Below are positions 25,278-34,079 of a stretch of 64,000 bases of DNA, piece by piece. The DNA is from Streptomyces sp. NBC_00691. Its GTDB lineage: Bacteria; Actinomycetota; Actinomycetes; Streptomycetales; Streptomycetaceae. The stretch lies in contig NZ_CP109007.1 in assembly GCF_036226665.1 (NCBI RefSeq), forward strand, positions 1,488,001 through 1,552,000, written 5' to 3'. The position numbers and the translations under genes were made by a program. Positions within the stretch are counted from its first letter, which is position 1, and each line of letters opens with the position of its first letter. The notes beneath the pieces were generated by a model. The model was not told where the DNA came from and did no database searches. It was given only the letters and a program-made list of their open reading frames with translations.

Positions 25278-26156
25278 CTACTTGGTGGCTCCCTGGGCGA
25301 AGCCGTTGTAGATCCACCGCTGGAGGATCAGAAAGACGATCAGCGTCGGGACGATGACGAGGATCGCTCCGGCGGAGATGGCCTCCCAGTGGGCTCCGAA
25401 GGGGCCCTTGAAGCGGAAGAGAGCTGTGGAGATGGTCCCCAGGTCCTCGGAGTGCATGTAGAGAAAGGGGATGTAGAAGTCGTTGTAAGTGGTGATCCCC
25501 TTGATGATGACGACGGTGGCGATGGCGGGCTTGAGCAGCGGGAAGATGATCTTCCGGTAGATGGTGAAGGCGTTGGCACCGTCGAGCCGGGCGGCCTCGT
25601 CGAGTGAGACGGGGATGCCCCGGATGAACTGCAGGAAGATGTAGACCGAGACGATGTCGGTGCCCATGTAGAGGAGGATCGGGGCCCACCGGGTGTCGAT
25701 CAGGCCGAAGCTGTTGATCACCTGGAAGGTCGCGACCTGGGTGGTGACGCTGGGCACGAGGGTGGCGATCAGGAAGCCGGCCATCACGAGCTTCTTGCCG
25801 CGGAAGTCGAAGCGGTCGACGGCGTACGCGGTCATCGACCCGATGACCACCGTGCCGCCGATGGAGAAGACGAGGATGAACGCGGTGTTCCCGAAGGCCG
25901 TGAGCATCTTGCCGTCGTTGAACGCCGTGACGTAGTTGTCGAGGTTCAGCCAGTTTCCCGGCAGGGACAGCGCGCTGCCCTCGCCCACCTCCTCCGAGGT
26001 CTTCAGCGAGGTGAGGAAGACGACCGCCAGCGGGAGCAGCACGACCACCGAGGCCACGATCAGCGACAGGTAGGTCAGCACGCCGCCGACGGGCAGGCGC
26101 CGGCGGGCGGAGCGAGCCGGACGGGCCGGGGCGGCGGTGAGGTCGGGGGAGGTCAT
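25278..26156 (-). CDS. sugar ABC importer permease, MalG type
   Basis: ATG 26156 overlaps the upstream stop (ATGA), giving 292 residues. Six membrane helices follow the N-terminal basic stretch PARSARRRLPVGG. The coupling loop toward the ATPase is SLDEAARLDGANAFTIYRKIIFPLLKPA, the EAA motif of carbohydrate importers. It is the last gene of the binding protein-MalF-MalG operon. No ATPase gene is present; in Streptomyces many such importers share the MsiK ATPase encoded elsewhere. Context points to beta-manno-oligosaccharides as cargo. Confidence 0.92.
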   Translation of the reverse strand: MTSPDLTAAPARPARSARRRLPVGGVLTYLSLIVASVVVLLPLAVVFLTSLKTSEEVGEGSALSLPGNWLNLDNYVTAFNDGKMLTAFGNTAFILVFSIGGTVVIGSMTAYAVDRFDFRGKKLVMAGFLIATLVPSVTTQVATFQVINSFGLIDTRWAPILLYMGTDIVSVYIFLQFIRGIPVSLDEAARLDGANAFTIYRKIIFPLLKPAIATVVIIKGITTYNDFYIPFLYMHSEDLGTISTALFRFKGPFGAHWEAISAGAILVIVPTLIVFLILQRWIYNGFAQGATK

Positions 26157-27148
26157 ACGAGTTCCACCTTGTCGTCGGGCACGAGCCGGCGCTGGATCCA
26201 GGTGATCAGCAGGATGATCAGGAGCAGCACCACGGCCGCGGCCGAGGCCAGGCCGGTCTTGTTGAACTGGAAGGCGAGCTTGATCGTCTGGATGACGAAG
26301 GTCTGGGTGCCGGTGGCTCCGCCGGTCATGATGTAGGGGATCTCGAAGACCGACAGCGAGCCGGAGATCGCCAGGATGGCGCTCAGGCTGATCACGGGCT
26401 TGATGCTGGGCGCGATGATGTGCCGGAACTGCTTCCACTTCCCGGCCCCGTCCAGCTCCGCCGCCTCGTACAGCTCGCCAGGGATGGACTGGATCGCGCC
26501 GAGGAAGAGGACGAAGTTCAGTCCGGTGAACCGCCAGACCGAGACACCGGCGAGGGAGACATTGGCCGAGGTGGGGTCGCCGAGCCAGGGGTGGTCGGTG
26601 GTCACGCCGAGCCAGTCGAGGACCGAGTCGAGGGTGCCGCCGTCCTGGAAGAAGTACAGGAAGACGAAGCCGATGGCGACGCCGTTGATCAGGTAGGGGA
26701 AGAAGAGGATCCCCTTGAAGAAGTTCCGGAAGCGCAGGTTGAAGCTGAGGATCACCGCGAAGTACAGCGCGACCACGATCTGGACCACGGACGCCGCGAG
26801 GTAGTAGCCGCTGACGAAGAAGACGCGAAAGAGCTCGGGCCGGGTGAAGATCTGGACGTAGTTGTCGAACCCCACGTTCTCCCGGTCCGGGCTCACGCCG
26901 TCCCAGTCGGTGAAGCTGTACGAGATCATGCTCGCGACGGGGACGTACGTGAACGTGATCAGCAGCGCCAGCGGGGCCGCCAGGAAGAGCCAGGGCGTGA
27001 TCCGCCGGAGTGGCGAGTCACGCCACGACCTTGTGCGTCCGGCGGCGGGACCGCGCCGGCGGCCCTCTGTATCAGGCTTGGCCTTGTCCGTGCTGGATCG
27101 CCCTGTCATGGCGGCGCCCTCTGGTGCGGTGTCGGTGGTCTGGGTCAT
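26153..27148 (-). CDS. sugar ABC importer permease, MalF type
   Basis: A 331-residue permease. After a hydrophilic 45-residue N-terminus comes the first helix PWLFLAAPLALLITFTYVPVASMISYSFTDWDG, typical of UgpA/MalF proteins, then five more helices. The EAA loop is LYEAAELDGAGKWKQFRHIIAPSIKPV. It overlaps the MalG-type gene by 4 nt and lies 80 nt after the binding-protein gene, so all three form one transcription unit. It forms the heterodimeric channel with the MalG-type partner. Confidence 0.92.
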   Translation of the reverse strand: MTQTTDTAPEGAAMTGRSSTDKAKPDTEGRRRGPAAGRTRSWRDSPLRRITPWLFLAAPLALLITFTYVPVASMISYSFTDWDGVSPDRENVGFDNYVQIFTRPELFRVFFVSGYYLAASVVQIVVALYFAVILSFNLRFRNFFKGILFFPYLINGVAIGFVFLYFFQDGGTLDSVLDWLGVTTDHPWLGDPTSANVSLAGVSVWRFTGLNFVLFLGAIQSIPGELYEAAELDGAGKWKQFRHIIAPSIKPVISLSAILAISGSLSVFEIPYIMTGGATGTQTFVIQTIKLAFQFNKTGLASAAAVVLLLIILLITWIQRRLVPDDKVELV

Positions 27149-27228
27149 GTCGGCCTTTCGTGTCCGCAGCTGCGGGAGGTCCAGGGGCCCCGGCCGGTGT
27201 CGTGCGGCCGGGGCCCGCTCCGCCGGTC

Positions 27229-28554
27229 TCAGCTACCGACGGTCTTCGCCGCCTCGTCCCACCTCTTGTTGAGGTCGGCGAAGAAGTCCTCGAGGCTGCC
27301 CTTCGCGGCGCCGCGGGCCGTGTCGATCAGCTTCTGGCGGTAGTCCTGCTTGTTGAGGCCGATCTCCGAGGCGTCGTCGATGTCGTTGACTGCGGCAGTC
27401 TTCGCCTCGGAGCGGTCAAAGAACTTGACATCGTTGTCAACGAACTCTTTGAGCGTGGCGGGCATGGGAGCGGACTTGACCGCGGAGACCACGCCCTCCT
27501 TCTCCGCGAAGCCGGACTTCTCGGTGAACCAGTCGACCCAGGCGCGCGCGGCCGTCTTGTTCTCCGAGTAGATGCTCACGGCCTGCTGGTAGTCGGAGAC
27601 GAGGGCCGCGCAGTGCTTGCCGTCCTCCTGGACCGGGAAGGGCATGAAACCGATGTCCTCCGCCGAACCGCCGGCCTGCTTCGCCGCGTCCTGCATCTGC
27701 GTGATCGACCAGGAGCCCAGCATCATCGTGGCGATCTTGCCCTCGCCGAGGAGCGTCTTGGACGTCTCCCAGTTGGTGGTCGTCGGGTCCTTCTCCGACA
27801 GCCCCTGCTTCACGATGTCGTACAGGAGGCCATCGGTGGTGTTCAGTTCGCTTCCGGCCTTCCAGGGCGAGACCGGACCGGCGAGGGCGTTGCCCGCCTG
27901 GGCGTCGCAGCCGGCGACGCCCAGGTTGCTGGTCCACTGGACCAGCGGCCAGCCGTCCTTGAAGTTGGTGTAGTACGGGGTCGCGCCCGTCTTCTCCTTG
28001 ATCGCCTTCAGGCCGGCCAGGAACTCCGCCCGGGTCTTCGGCCACGCGGTGACACCGGCCTGCTTCCACAGTTTCCTGTTGTAGACGAAGCCGTTGGCGG
28101 TTCCGAACTGGGCGATGCCGTAGACCTTGCCGTCGACCTCGGCCTTGTCGCCGAAGCGGTACTTCGACAGCTCGGCGGTCGTGCCGAGGGGCGCGAAGAA
28201 CTTCGGGTAGTCGCTCTTGGCCACCGCGCCGGGGATGAAGAGCACGTCACCGTACGCCTTGGTGTTCATACGGATCTTCACCTCGCCCTCGTAGTCGGTG
28301 ATGCCGTCGAACGTGACCTTCACCTTCGGGTAGACCTTGTTGAACTCGGCCGCGTACTGCTTCAGGACCCCGTTCTGCACCAGGTCGGTCCGCTGCGTGA
28401 GGACCTTGATCTCGCCGGAGACTTCCTTCGGGTCCGAGGGCGGAGCGGCCACCTCACCGGTGGCGCCGCCGCCTCCGCCGCCGCACGCCGACAGCGCGAG
28501 CATCGCGATGGCCAGCACAGCACCCGAGAGCGCGGTCGTCTTCTTGTTCCCCAT
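27229..28554 (-). CDS. sugar-binding lipoprotein of ABC importer
   Basis: A 441-residue extracytoplasmic binding protein. The lipobox LSAC (Cys 24) follows a short hydrophobic signal, then a Gly-rich spacer. The body has the class I fold (EIKVLTQRTDL, YGIAQFGTANGFVYNRKLWKQAG, MMLGSWSITQMQDAA), as in ABC sugar importers. It captures oligosaccharides made by the secreted mannanases and delivers them to the two permeases. A sequence close to motif A (GACATCGTTGTC) lies inside the gene at 27427-27438. The start ATG 28554 is preceded by AAGGAG-like purines. Confidence 0.93.
   Translation of the reverse strand: MGNKKTTALSGAVLAIAMLALSACGGGGGGATGEVAAPPSDPKEVSGEIKVLTQRTDLVQNGVLKQYAAEFNKVYPKVKVTFDGITDYEGEVKIRMNTKAYGDVLFIPGAVAKSDYPKFFAPLGTTAELSKYRFGDKAEVDGKVYGIAQFGTANGFVYNRKLWKQAGVTAWPKTRAEFLAGLKAIKEKTGATPYYTNFKDGWPLVQWTSNLGVAGCDAQAGNALAGPVSPWKAGSELNTTDGLLYDIVKQGLSEKDPTTTNWETSKTLLGEGKIATMMLGSWSITQMQDAAKQAGGSAEDIGFMPFPVQEDGKHCAALVSDYQQAVSIYSENKTAARAWVDWFTEKSGFAEKEGVVSAVKSAPMPATLKEFVDNDVKFFDRSEAKTAAVNDIDDASEIGLNKQDYRQKLIDTARGAAKGSLEDFFADLNKRWDEAAKTVGS
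27427..27438. promoter_or_regulatory. motif A-like site inside the binding-protein gene
   Basis: GACATCGTTGTC (one change from GACAACGTTGTC) lies within codons for VDNDVK of the binding protein. It matches the promoter copy at 41222-41233 exactly. It could be a roadblock or looping site, or chance. Confidence 0.35.
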
Positions 28555-28620
28555 GGCCCAACTCCTTCAAAGTCACGGCTCAAGTCATCGGTGGGATGAC
28601 GGCACTATGCCAGCCAGTTG

Positions 28621-28747
28621 TGAACCGGTAAAGTATTGATTTCCAGCGTGATGCCCAATCGTTACCAGGGCCAGGCGATTCACAAGGGCCGACGAAGCCC
28701 CGTGCTCGATGCGCTACACGCGATGCAGGTCGCGCTTCACCGGTTCA
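28621..28747. promoter_or_regulatory. pair of CCGGTT-centred sites between importer operon and beta-mannosidase
   Basis: TGAACCGGTAAA (28621-28632) and TTCACCGGTTCA (28736-28747) share the 9-mer ACCGGTTCA in opposite orientations, in the divergent promoter region. A further GTTAAGT lies at 28754-28760. These resemble the CCGGTTAAGT sites at 34038, 36497 and 41199. Confidence 0.55.
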
Positions 28748-28829
28748 TGGACAGTTAAGTAAATGTGCGGCTAACTTGTCGGCCCGTACACGCATCCCGC
28801 CCGCTGCCAGGCGATTGGAGCCGCACACC

Positions 28830-31229
28830 ATGAAGGACGTCACCCAGCTGCACGAGGGGTGGAGCCTGCGCCACGAGGGCGCACTGCTCCCCACGCAGGT
28901 GCCCGGCTGTGTCCACACCGATCTGCTCACCGCCGGGGTGGTACCGGACCCGTTCATCGGCCTGAACGAGAAGGAGATCGCCTGGGTCGGGCGCCGGGCG
29001 TGGTCGTACGTGACGGAGCTCGCCGCCCACGCCGGGGGGCACGAGCGGAGCGAGCTGGTCTTCGAGGGACTCGACACCGCCGCCGAGGTCCTGCTCGGCG
29101 GCGAGACCCTCGGCTCGACCCGGAACATGCACCGCGTCCACCGCTTCGACGTCACGGGCCGAACCGGAACCCTGGAGGTGCGGTTCGACTCGGCGTACGA
29201 GGAGGCCGATCGGGTCCGCGCCCTCACCGGCGACCGGCCCAACGTCTACCCCGAGCCCTTCCAGTACATCCGCAAGATGGCCTGCTCCTTCGGCTGGGAC
29301 TGGGGCCCCACGGTGGTCACCGCCGGCATGTGGCGGCCGGTACGGATCGAGCACTGGTCGACCGCCCGGCTCGCCGAGGTCCGCCCCCTGGTCACCGTGG
29401 ACGGCGCGACCGGCCGCGTCGAGCTGCAGGTCCGGACCGCCCGCACCGAGAGCGGGAAGGACCGGCCCCTCACCCTGCGCGCCACGGTGGCCGGGGTGGT
29501 CGCCGAGACCTCCTTCGAGGGCGCGGAGACGGTGCTCCGCCTCGACGTGCCCGAACCAGACCTGTGGTGGCCGCGGGGCTACGGTTCCCAGCCGCTGTAC
29601 GGGCTCGACATCGAGCTCCTGGACGAAAGCGGCGCACCGCTCGACTCCTGGTCGCGGCGGATCGGCTTCCGGACCGTCACCGTCGACCGCTCCGCCGACG
29701 CGCACGGCACCGGCTTCACCTTCGTCGTCAACGGCGTCCGGATCTTCGCCCGTGGCGTCAACTGGATCCCCGACGACATCCTGCCCTCCCGGGTCACGCC
29801 CGAGCGGTACCGCGCCCGCCTCACCCAGGCAGCCGAGGCCAACATCGACCTCGTCCGCATCTGGGGCGGCGGGATCTACGAGGACGACGTCTTCTACGAC
29901 GTCTGCGACGAACTGGGCCTGATGGTCTGGCAGGACTTCCTCTTCGCCTGCGCCGCCTACCCCGAGGAGCAGCCCCTGCGCGGGGAGGTGGAGGCAGAGG
30001 CGCGTGACAACGTTGTCCGGCTGATGTCGCACGCCAGCCTCGTCCTGTGGAACGGGAACAACGAGAACCTCTGGGGCTTCCGCGACTGGGACTGGGAGAA
30101 GCCGCTCGGCGGCGACTCCTGGGGCGAGGGCTACTACCTCGGGATCCTGCCCCGGATCGTCGCCGAACTCGACCCCACCCGTCCCTACACGGCCGGCAGC
30201 CCCTGGTCCGGCTCCTGGAACCACCACCCCAACGACCCCCGGCACGGCACCCACCACTCATGGGAGGTCTGGAACCGGCAGGACTACGCCGAATACCGGG
30301 CCGATGTGCCCCGCTTCTGCGCCGAGTTCGGCTGGCAGGCTCCGCCCGCGATCAGCACCCTGCGGCGCGCCCTGCCCGGCGAGGACCTCTCCCCGGACTC
30401 CCCCGGCATGCTGCACCACCAGAAGGCCGAGGACGGCAACGGGAAGCTGAACCGCGGCATCGAGCGCCACTTCGGCCTGCCCGAGGGCGACTTCGACCGA
30501 TGGCACTACCTCGCCCAGGTCGTCCAGGCCCGCGCGGTGGCGGCCGGCATCGAACACTGGCGCTCCCACTGGCCGGTCTGCGCCGGCACTGTCGTCTGGC
30601 AGCTCAACGACTGCTGGCCGGTGAGCTCCTGGGCCGCGATCGACGGCGACGGACACCTCAAGCCCCTCTACCACGAGCTGCGCCGGGTCTACGCCGACCG
30701 CCTCCTGAGCCTGGTGCCCGCCGAGGAGGGCCCGGTGCTGGCCCTCGTCAACCAGGCCGGCACTACCTGGCGCACCACCGTCACCCTGCGCCGCCTCACC
30801 GCCGACGGCACCGTGCTGAAGGAGACCGCGATCGGTCTGGAGGCCGCCGCCCGAACGGTGGTGCGGTTGGCCGTCCCGGCGTCGCTGCTGCCCGAGGCCG
30901 GCTCAGGCAAGGAGTTGCTGGTCGCCGACGCGGACGGTCTGCGGACGGTCCACCTCCCGGTCTTCGACAAGGAATTCGCCTACCCGATGCCCGTGTACGA
31001 CGTCCTGGTCGAGTCGGCCGGCGACGGCGACTCGATCGTGACGGTCACTGCCCGCACTCTTGTGCGGGACCTCCTGCTCCAGGCCGACCGGCTGGACCCG
31101 GCGGCGAGCGCCGACCACGGGCTGGTCACCCTGCTGCCGGGTGAGGAGGTCCGGATCACCGTACGCGGCTGGACGGGCGACGACCCGGAGGTCGTCAGGG
31201 CCGCCCTGTTCAGCGTGGGAGCGTTGTGA
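28830..31229 (+). CDS. beta-mannosidase, GH2 family
   Basis: ATG 28830 (GGAG 9 nt upstream) gives 799 residues; a TTG at 28776 would be longer but has no better ribosome site. The GH2 layout is seen: N-terminal sugar-binding domain (LHEGWSLRHEG, VPGCVHTDLL), immunoglobulin-like domain, then the catalytic barrel. The acid/base glutamate is E412 in LWNGNNENLWGF and the nucleophile E499 in RFCAEFGW. WGGGIYEDDVFYDVCDELG is typical of mannosidases. There is no signal peptide, so it releases mannose from imported oligosaccharides in the cytoplasm. A perfect motif A operator lies inside the gene at 30006. The stop overlaps the start of the next LacI gene. Confidence 0.95.
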   Translation: MKDVTQLHEGWSLRHEGALLPTQVPGCVHTDLLTAGVVPDPFIGLNEKEIAWVGRRAWSYVTELAAHAGGHERSELVFEGLDTAAEVLLGGETLGSTRNMHRVHRFDVTGRTGTLEVRFDSAYEEADRVRALTGDRPNVYPEPFQYIRKMACSFGWDWGPTVVTAGMWRPVRIEHWSTARLAEVRPLVTVDGATGRVELQVRTARTESGKDRPLTLRATVAGVVAETSFEGAETVLRLDVPEPDLWWPRGYGSQPLYGLDIELLDESGAPLDSWSRRIGFRTVTVDRSADAHGTGFTFVVNGVRIFARGVNWIPDDILPSRVTPERYRARLTQAAEANIDLVRIWGGGIYEDDVFYDVCDELGLMVWQDFLFACAAYPEEQPLRGEVEAEARDNVVRLMSHASLVLWNGNNENLWGFRDWDWEKPLGGDSWGEGYYLGILPRIVAELDPTRPYTAGSPWSGSWNHHPNDPRHGTHHSWEVWNRQDYAEYRADVPRFCAEFGWQAPPAISTLRRALPGEDLSPDSPGMLHHQKAEDGNGKLNRGIERHFGLPEGDFDRWHYLAQVVQARAVAAGIEHWRSHWPVCAGTVVWQLNDCWPVSSWAAIDGDGHLKPLYHELRRVYADRLLSLVPAEEGPVLALVNQAGTTWRTTVTLRRLTADGTVLKETAIGLEAAARTVVRLAVPASLLPEAGSGKELLVADADGLRTVHLPVFDKEFAYPMPVYDVLVESAGDGDSIVTVTARTLVRDLLLQADRLDPAASADHGLVTLLPGEEVRITVRGWTGDDPEVVRAALFSVGAL
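30006..30017. promoter_or_regulatory. intragenic motif A operator in the beta-mannosidase gene
   Basis: TGACAACGTTGTC occurs intact at 30005-30017, encoding DNVV with the rarely used codon GTT. It is identical over 13 bp to the promoter copies at 19549 and 36469. Confidence 0.5.
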
Positions 31230-32272
31230 GCACCGCAGCACCCCGCGGCCCCGGCACTCGTGTCACGATCAACGACGTCGCCGCGCTGGCCGGGGTTTCC
31301 AAAGGCGCCGTCTCCATCGCCTTCAACAACCGTCCTGGGGTGTCCCCGACGACCCGGGAGCGCATCTTCGCGGCGGCCCGGGAACTCGGCTGGAGCCCGA
31401 ACCAGACCGCGCGCAACCTCTCCGGCCAGCGGGCGGGCATCGTCGGCCTGGCGATCTGCCGGCCGGCCCGGCTGCTCGGGCTCGAACCCTTCTACATGGA
31501 GTTCATCTCCGGCATCGAGGACGTCCTCGCCGAGCGCTCCTGCTCCCTCCTCCTCCGGCTCGTCCGCGACCTGGACGAGGAGACCGCCCTCTACCAGGAG
31601 TGGTGGCGCAGCAGGATCGTCGGCGGGGCGATCCTCGTCGACTTCCACCGGGACGATCCGAGGATCCCGCCTCTGCGAGCCCTCGGCATGCCCGCGGTGG
31701 CCGTCGGACACCCTGCCCTGACCGGTGGCTTCCCGTCGGTCTGGACGGACGACGCCTCGGCGGCCGCCGAGGCGGTGCGGTACCTGGCGGCGCTCGGGCA
31801 CCGGCGGATCGCCCGCGTCGGGGGCCCGTCCGGGCTCGGCCACAGCGGGATCCGCGCCGCCGCGTTCGAGGCGACCATGGCCGAGCTGGGCCTGGACGGG
31901 CGGCGGCAGGTGGCGACCGGTTTCGTGGGTGAGGAGGGCGCGCGGGCCACCCGCAGCCTGCTGATGTCCCCGGACCGGCCGACGGCGATCGTGTACGACA
32001 ACGACATCATGGCCGTCGCCGGGGCGGCGGTCGCCTCGGAGATGGGCCTGTCGGTCCCCGACGACGTATCCCTCCTGGCCTGGGACGACTCGCAGTTGTG
32101 CCGACTGACCCACCCGCCGCTGTCCGCGATGAGCCATGACGTGCACCACTTCGGCGAGGAGGTCACCCGGACCCTGTTCGGCGTGATCGAGGGGACCCAC
32201 GTGGGTGCCCGGCAGGTGCCCACGCCGTCTCTGACGCCACGGGGGTCGACGGGGCCGCCGCGGCGGGCGTAG
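31226..32272 (+). CDS. LacI-family regulator 2 of the mannan locus
   Basis: GTG 31226 overlaps the beta-mannosidase stop (GTGA); 348 residues. The head is TINDVAALAGVSKGAVSIAF with hinge TARNLSGQRAG. The effector domain shares PFYMEFISGIEDVLAERS and IVYDNDIMAVAGAAV with the first LacI protein. Co-translation with beta-mannosidase links it to mannoside catabolism. By family rule it represses without ligand and releases on binding an oligosaccharide. It is a candidate reader of the CCGGTT-centred or the GACAACGTTGTC motif; which one cannot be told from sequence. Confidence 0.92.
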   Translation: MSTAAPRGPGTRVTINDVAALAGVSKGAVSIAFNNRPGVSPTTRERIFAAARELGWSPNQTARNLSGQRAGIVGLAICRPARLLGLEPFYMEFISGIEDVLAERSCSLLLRLVRDLDEETALYQEWWRSRIVGGAILVDFHRDDPRIPPLRALGMPAVAVGHPALTGGFPSVWTDDASAAAEAVRYLAALGHRRIARVGGPSGLGHSGIRAAAFEATMAELGLDGRRQVATGFVGEEGARATRSLLMSPDRPTAIVYDNDIMAVAGAAVASEMGLSVPDDVSLLAWDDSQLCRLTHPPLSAMSHDVHHFGEEVTRTLFGVIEGTHVGARQVPTPSLTPRGSTGPPRRA

Positions 32273-32282
32273 GCGTCACGCA

Positions 32283-32324
32283 CGACGTCGAGGGGCTGCC
32301 CACGGGGGCGGCCCCTCGACGTCG
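32283..32324. terminator. terminator after LacI regulator 2
   Basis: A 14-bp perfect stem, 32283-32296 with 32311-32324, starts 11 nt after the LacI stop. Confidence 0.85.
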
Positions 32325-32354
32325 CGCGTCCCCGGAGGGGCGCCGAAAACGGAC

Positions 32355-32400
32355 GAGGAGCGGGTTACGGGGCAGGGGCGTGCCTCGGAACCCGCTCCTC
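32355..32400. terminator. terminator of the second mannanase
   Basis: GAGGAGCGGGTT (32355-32366) pairs perfectly with AACCCGCTCCTC (32389-32400), 33 nt beyond the mannanase stop on the reverse strand. Confidence 0.75.
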
Positions 32401-32432
32401 TCGCGCCAGGTGCGGTGGGTGCGATACAGGGG

Positions 32433-33740
32433 TCAGCCCTTGGCGCAGGGAACGCCGTCGAGGCTGAAGGTGGCGGGCACGGTGCCGGGGCCCGCGACGT
32501 TGACGCCGAAGCTCACGGCCCCGCCGGCCGGGACGGACGCGGTCCAGGACTCGCTGGTGGCGCGGACCTGCCGGCCGGTCTGGGTGACAGAGGCGTTCCA
32601 GGCGGAGTTCAGCGTGGTCCCGGCGGGGAGCTCGAAGTCCAGCTTCCAGCCCTTGAGGGGCTGTTCGCCGGTGTTGCGGACGGTGATGTCGGCGTTGAAA
32701 CCGGTGCCCCAGTCGTCGAGCCGGTAGGCGATGGAGCAGCCGCGCCGGTAGACGCCGGCCTCCTTCGAGGTCTGGCGGATACCGTCGGGGCCGCGGAAGA
32801 GGCGCTCGCCCCAGGAGGTGAGCCGGCCGGCGTCGAAGCCGGTGGCGAGGTCGAGGTATTCGACGCCGCCGCCGTTGCCGCTCCAGGACCAGCCGAGGTA
32901 GCCGAGGTCCAGCCGGCGGGCGGTGGCCATGATGGCGTCCTCGTCGGGGTTGCCGTCCGAGTGGTCGTGGCCGAACTCGCCCACGACGATGGGAAGTCCG
33001 CGGTCGACGAAGCTGCCGAGGTAGTCCTCGACCTCGGCGGCGGTGTCGTAGACGCCGTACATGTGGATCGAGAAGACGGTGTTGCGGTCGGGGTCGGAGG
33101 CGAAGACGGCGGGGGCGTTCTCGCGCATGGTGCCCGACCAGTCCTGGCCCCAGTTGGGGGCGTCGACCATCAGGGTGTGATCGAAGCCGGCCGCGCGCAG
33201 GCGGCCGATGGCGTCCTGCGTGTCCTGTGTCCAGGCGGTGTAGCCGGCGTTGCCGTGGGGCTCGTTGCCGAGGTTGACGATGACGTACTTCTCCTCTCCC
33301 TTGAGGGCGTTCGCCACTTCCAGCCAGTAGTCGACCGCCTCGGAGAGGGCGGCCGCACCGCCCTGCTCGCCGTAACCGGTGGTGTCGTGCGCCTCCAGGA
33401 CGCAGACGAGCCGGTTGGCCTTGCACCGGGAGACGACGGCCGCGACGTCGGCGGCGTCGTTCTTCGTCCACCGGGTGCCGGTGGAGAGCACCACCCGCAC
33501 CGAGTTGGCCCCGAGCGCCTTGACGTCGGCGAGGGACCGCCCGGTGCGGTCCGTGTACCAGGTGTGGGCGTGGTTGACGCCGCGCAGGACGAAGTCCTTG
33601 CCGGTGGCGTCGACGAGCCGTCCGTCCACGACGCGGAAGCCGTCGGAGCGCTCGGCGGCCTGGGCGGGGACCGAGACCGAGGTGATCGCGGCGGCGAGGG
33701 CGAGCAGCGTCGCTGCGGAGAGGACTCGTGTCCTGTTCAT
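32433..33740 (-). CDS. secreted endo-beta-1,4-mannanase, GH5 with C-terminal CBM2
   Basis: ATG 33740 (GGGAGC upstream) gives 435 residues. A Sec-type signal peptide ends near VSVPAQA (about residue 28). The GH5 domain spans about 33-325, with acid/base E160 in VIVNLGNEPHGN and nucleophile E255 in IVVGEFGHD. The last 105 residues, starting RRGCSIAYRLDDWGTGFNA and ending in a cysteine near the C-terminus, form a CBM2, which binds crystalline cellulose. The enzyme may therefore attack mannan held on cellulose. The catalytic domain is paralogous to the one at 19619. A TAACCGGTTA palindrome lies about 300 nt upstream. Confidence 0.93.
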   Translation of the reverse strand: MNRTRVLSAATLLALAAAITSVSVPAQAAERSDGFRVVDGRLVDATGKDFVLRGVNHAHTWYTDRTGRSLADVKALGANSVRVVLSTGTRWTKNDAADVAAVVSRCKANRLVCVLEAHDTTGYGEQGGAAALSEAVDYWLEVANALKGEEKYVIVNLGNEPHGNAGYTAWTQDTQDAIGRLRAAGFDHTLMVDAPNWGQDWSGTMRENAPAVFASDPDRNTVFSIHMYGVYDTAAEVEDYLGSFVDRGLPIVVGEFGHDHSDGNPDEDAIMATARRLDLGYLGWSWSGNGGGVEYLDLATGFDAGRLTSWGERLFRGPDGIRQTSKEAGVYRRGCSIAYRLDDWGTGFNADITVRNTGEQPLKGWKLDFELPAGTTLNSAWNASVTQTGRQVRATSESWTASVPAGGAVSFGVNVAGPGTVPATFSLDGVPCAKG

Positions 33741-34079
33741 GGGGTGCTCCCAACTCGGTGCCACGCCCCGGGAGAAAAGCGGGCGCGGCGGCGCCTGACA
33801 TGGAGAGAGACAGCGGCCGGTCGGGCCAATGGCCCCGGGCGGGCCCACGGGTGGTGGGCGGACCGCCGCCGGGCCCCACTGCCCAGATATTGCTGCGGCT
33901 CGATTCCGGGCAGTGGGGATTGACCGCAGGCGCGGTTCAGGTCGTCGCCTCGTCGATCGGCGAGTTCTCCTGCCGGTTCCTGGCGGCCGAGTTGAGGCTA
34001 GAGGCCGTGATGGCCGATAACAAGAGCCGGAACATAACCGGTTAAGTTTAGCGACGGTTTTGCTGACCGCCCCCACCGT
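33741..34079. other. promoter region of the second mannanase
   Basis: 339 bp between the mannanase start and the ManA stop. It carries the operator at 34035-34047 and a run richer in A and T at 34010-34060. No ORF is supported. Confidence 0.5.
34035..34047. promoter_or_regulatory. CCGGTT-centred operator (motif B) upstream of the second mannanase
   Basis: The perfect palindrome TAACCGGTTA (34035-34044) extends into CCGGTTAAGT (34038-34047). The same 10-mer occurs at 36497-36506 and, reversed, at 41199-41208, each next to a mannan-locus promoter. Confidence 0.65.
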
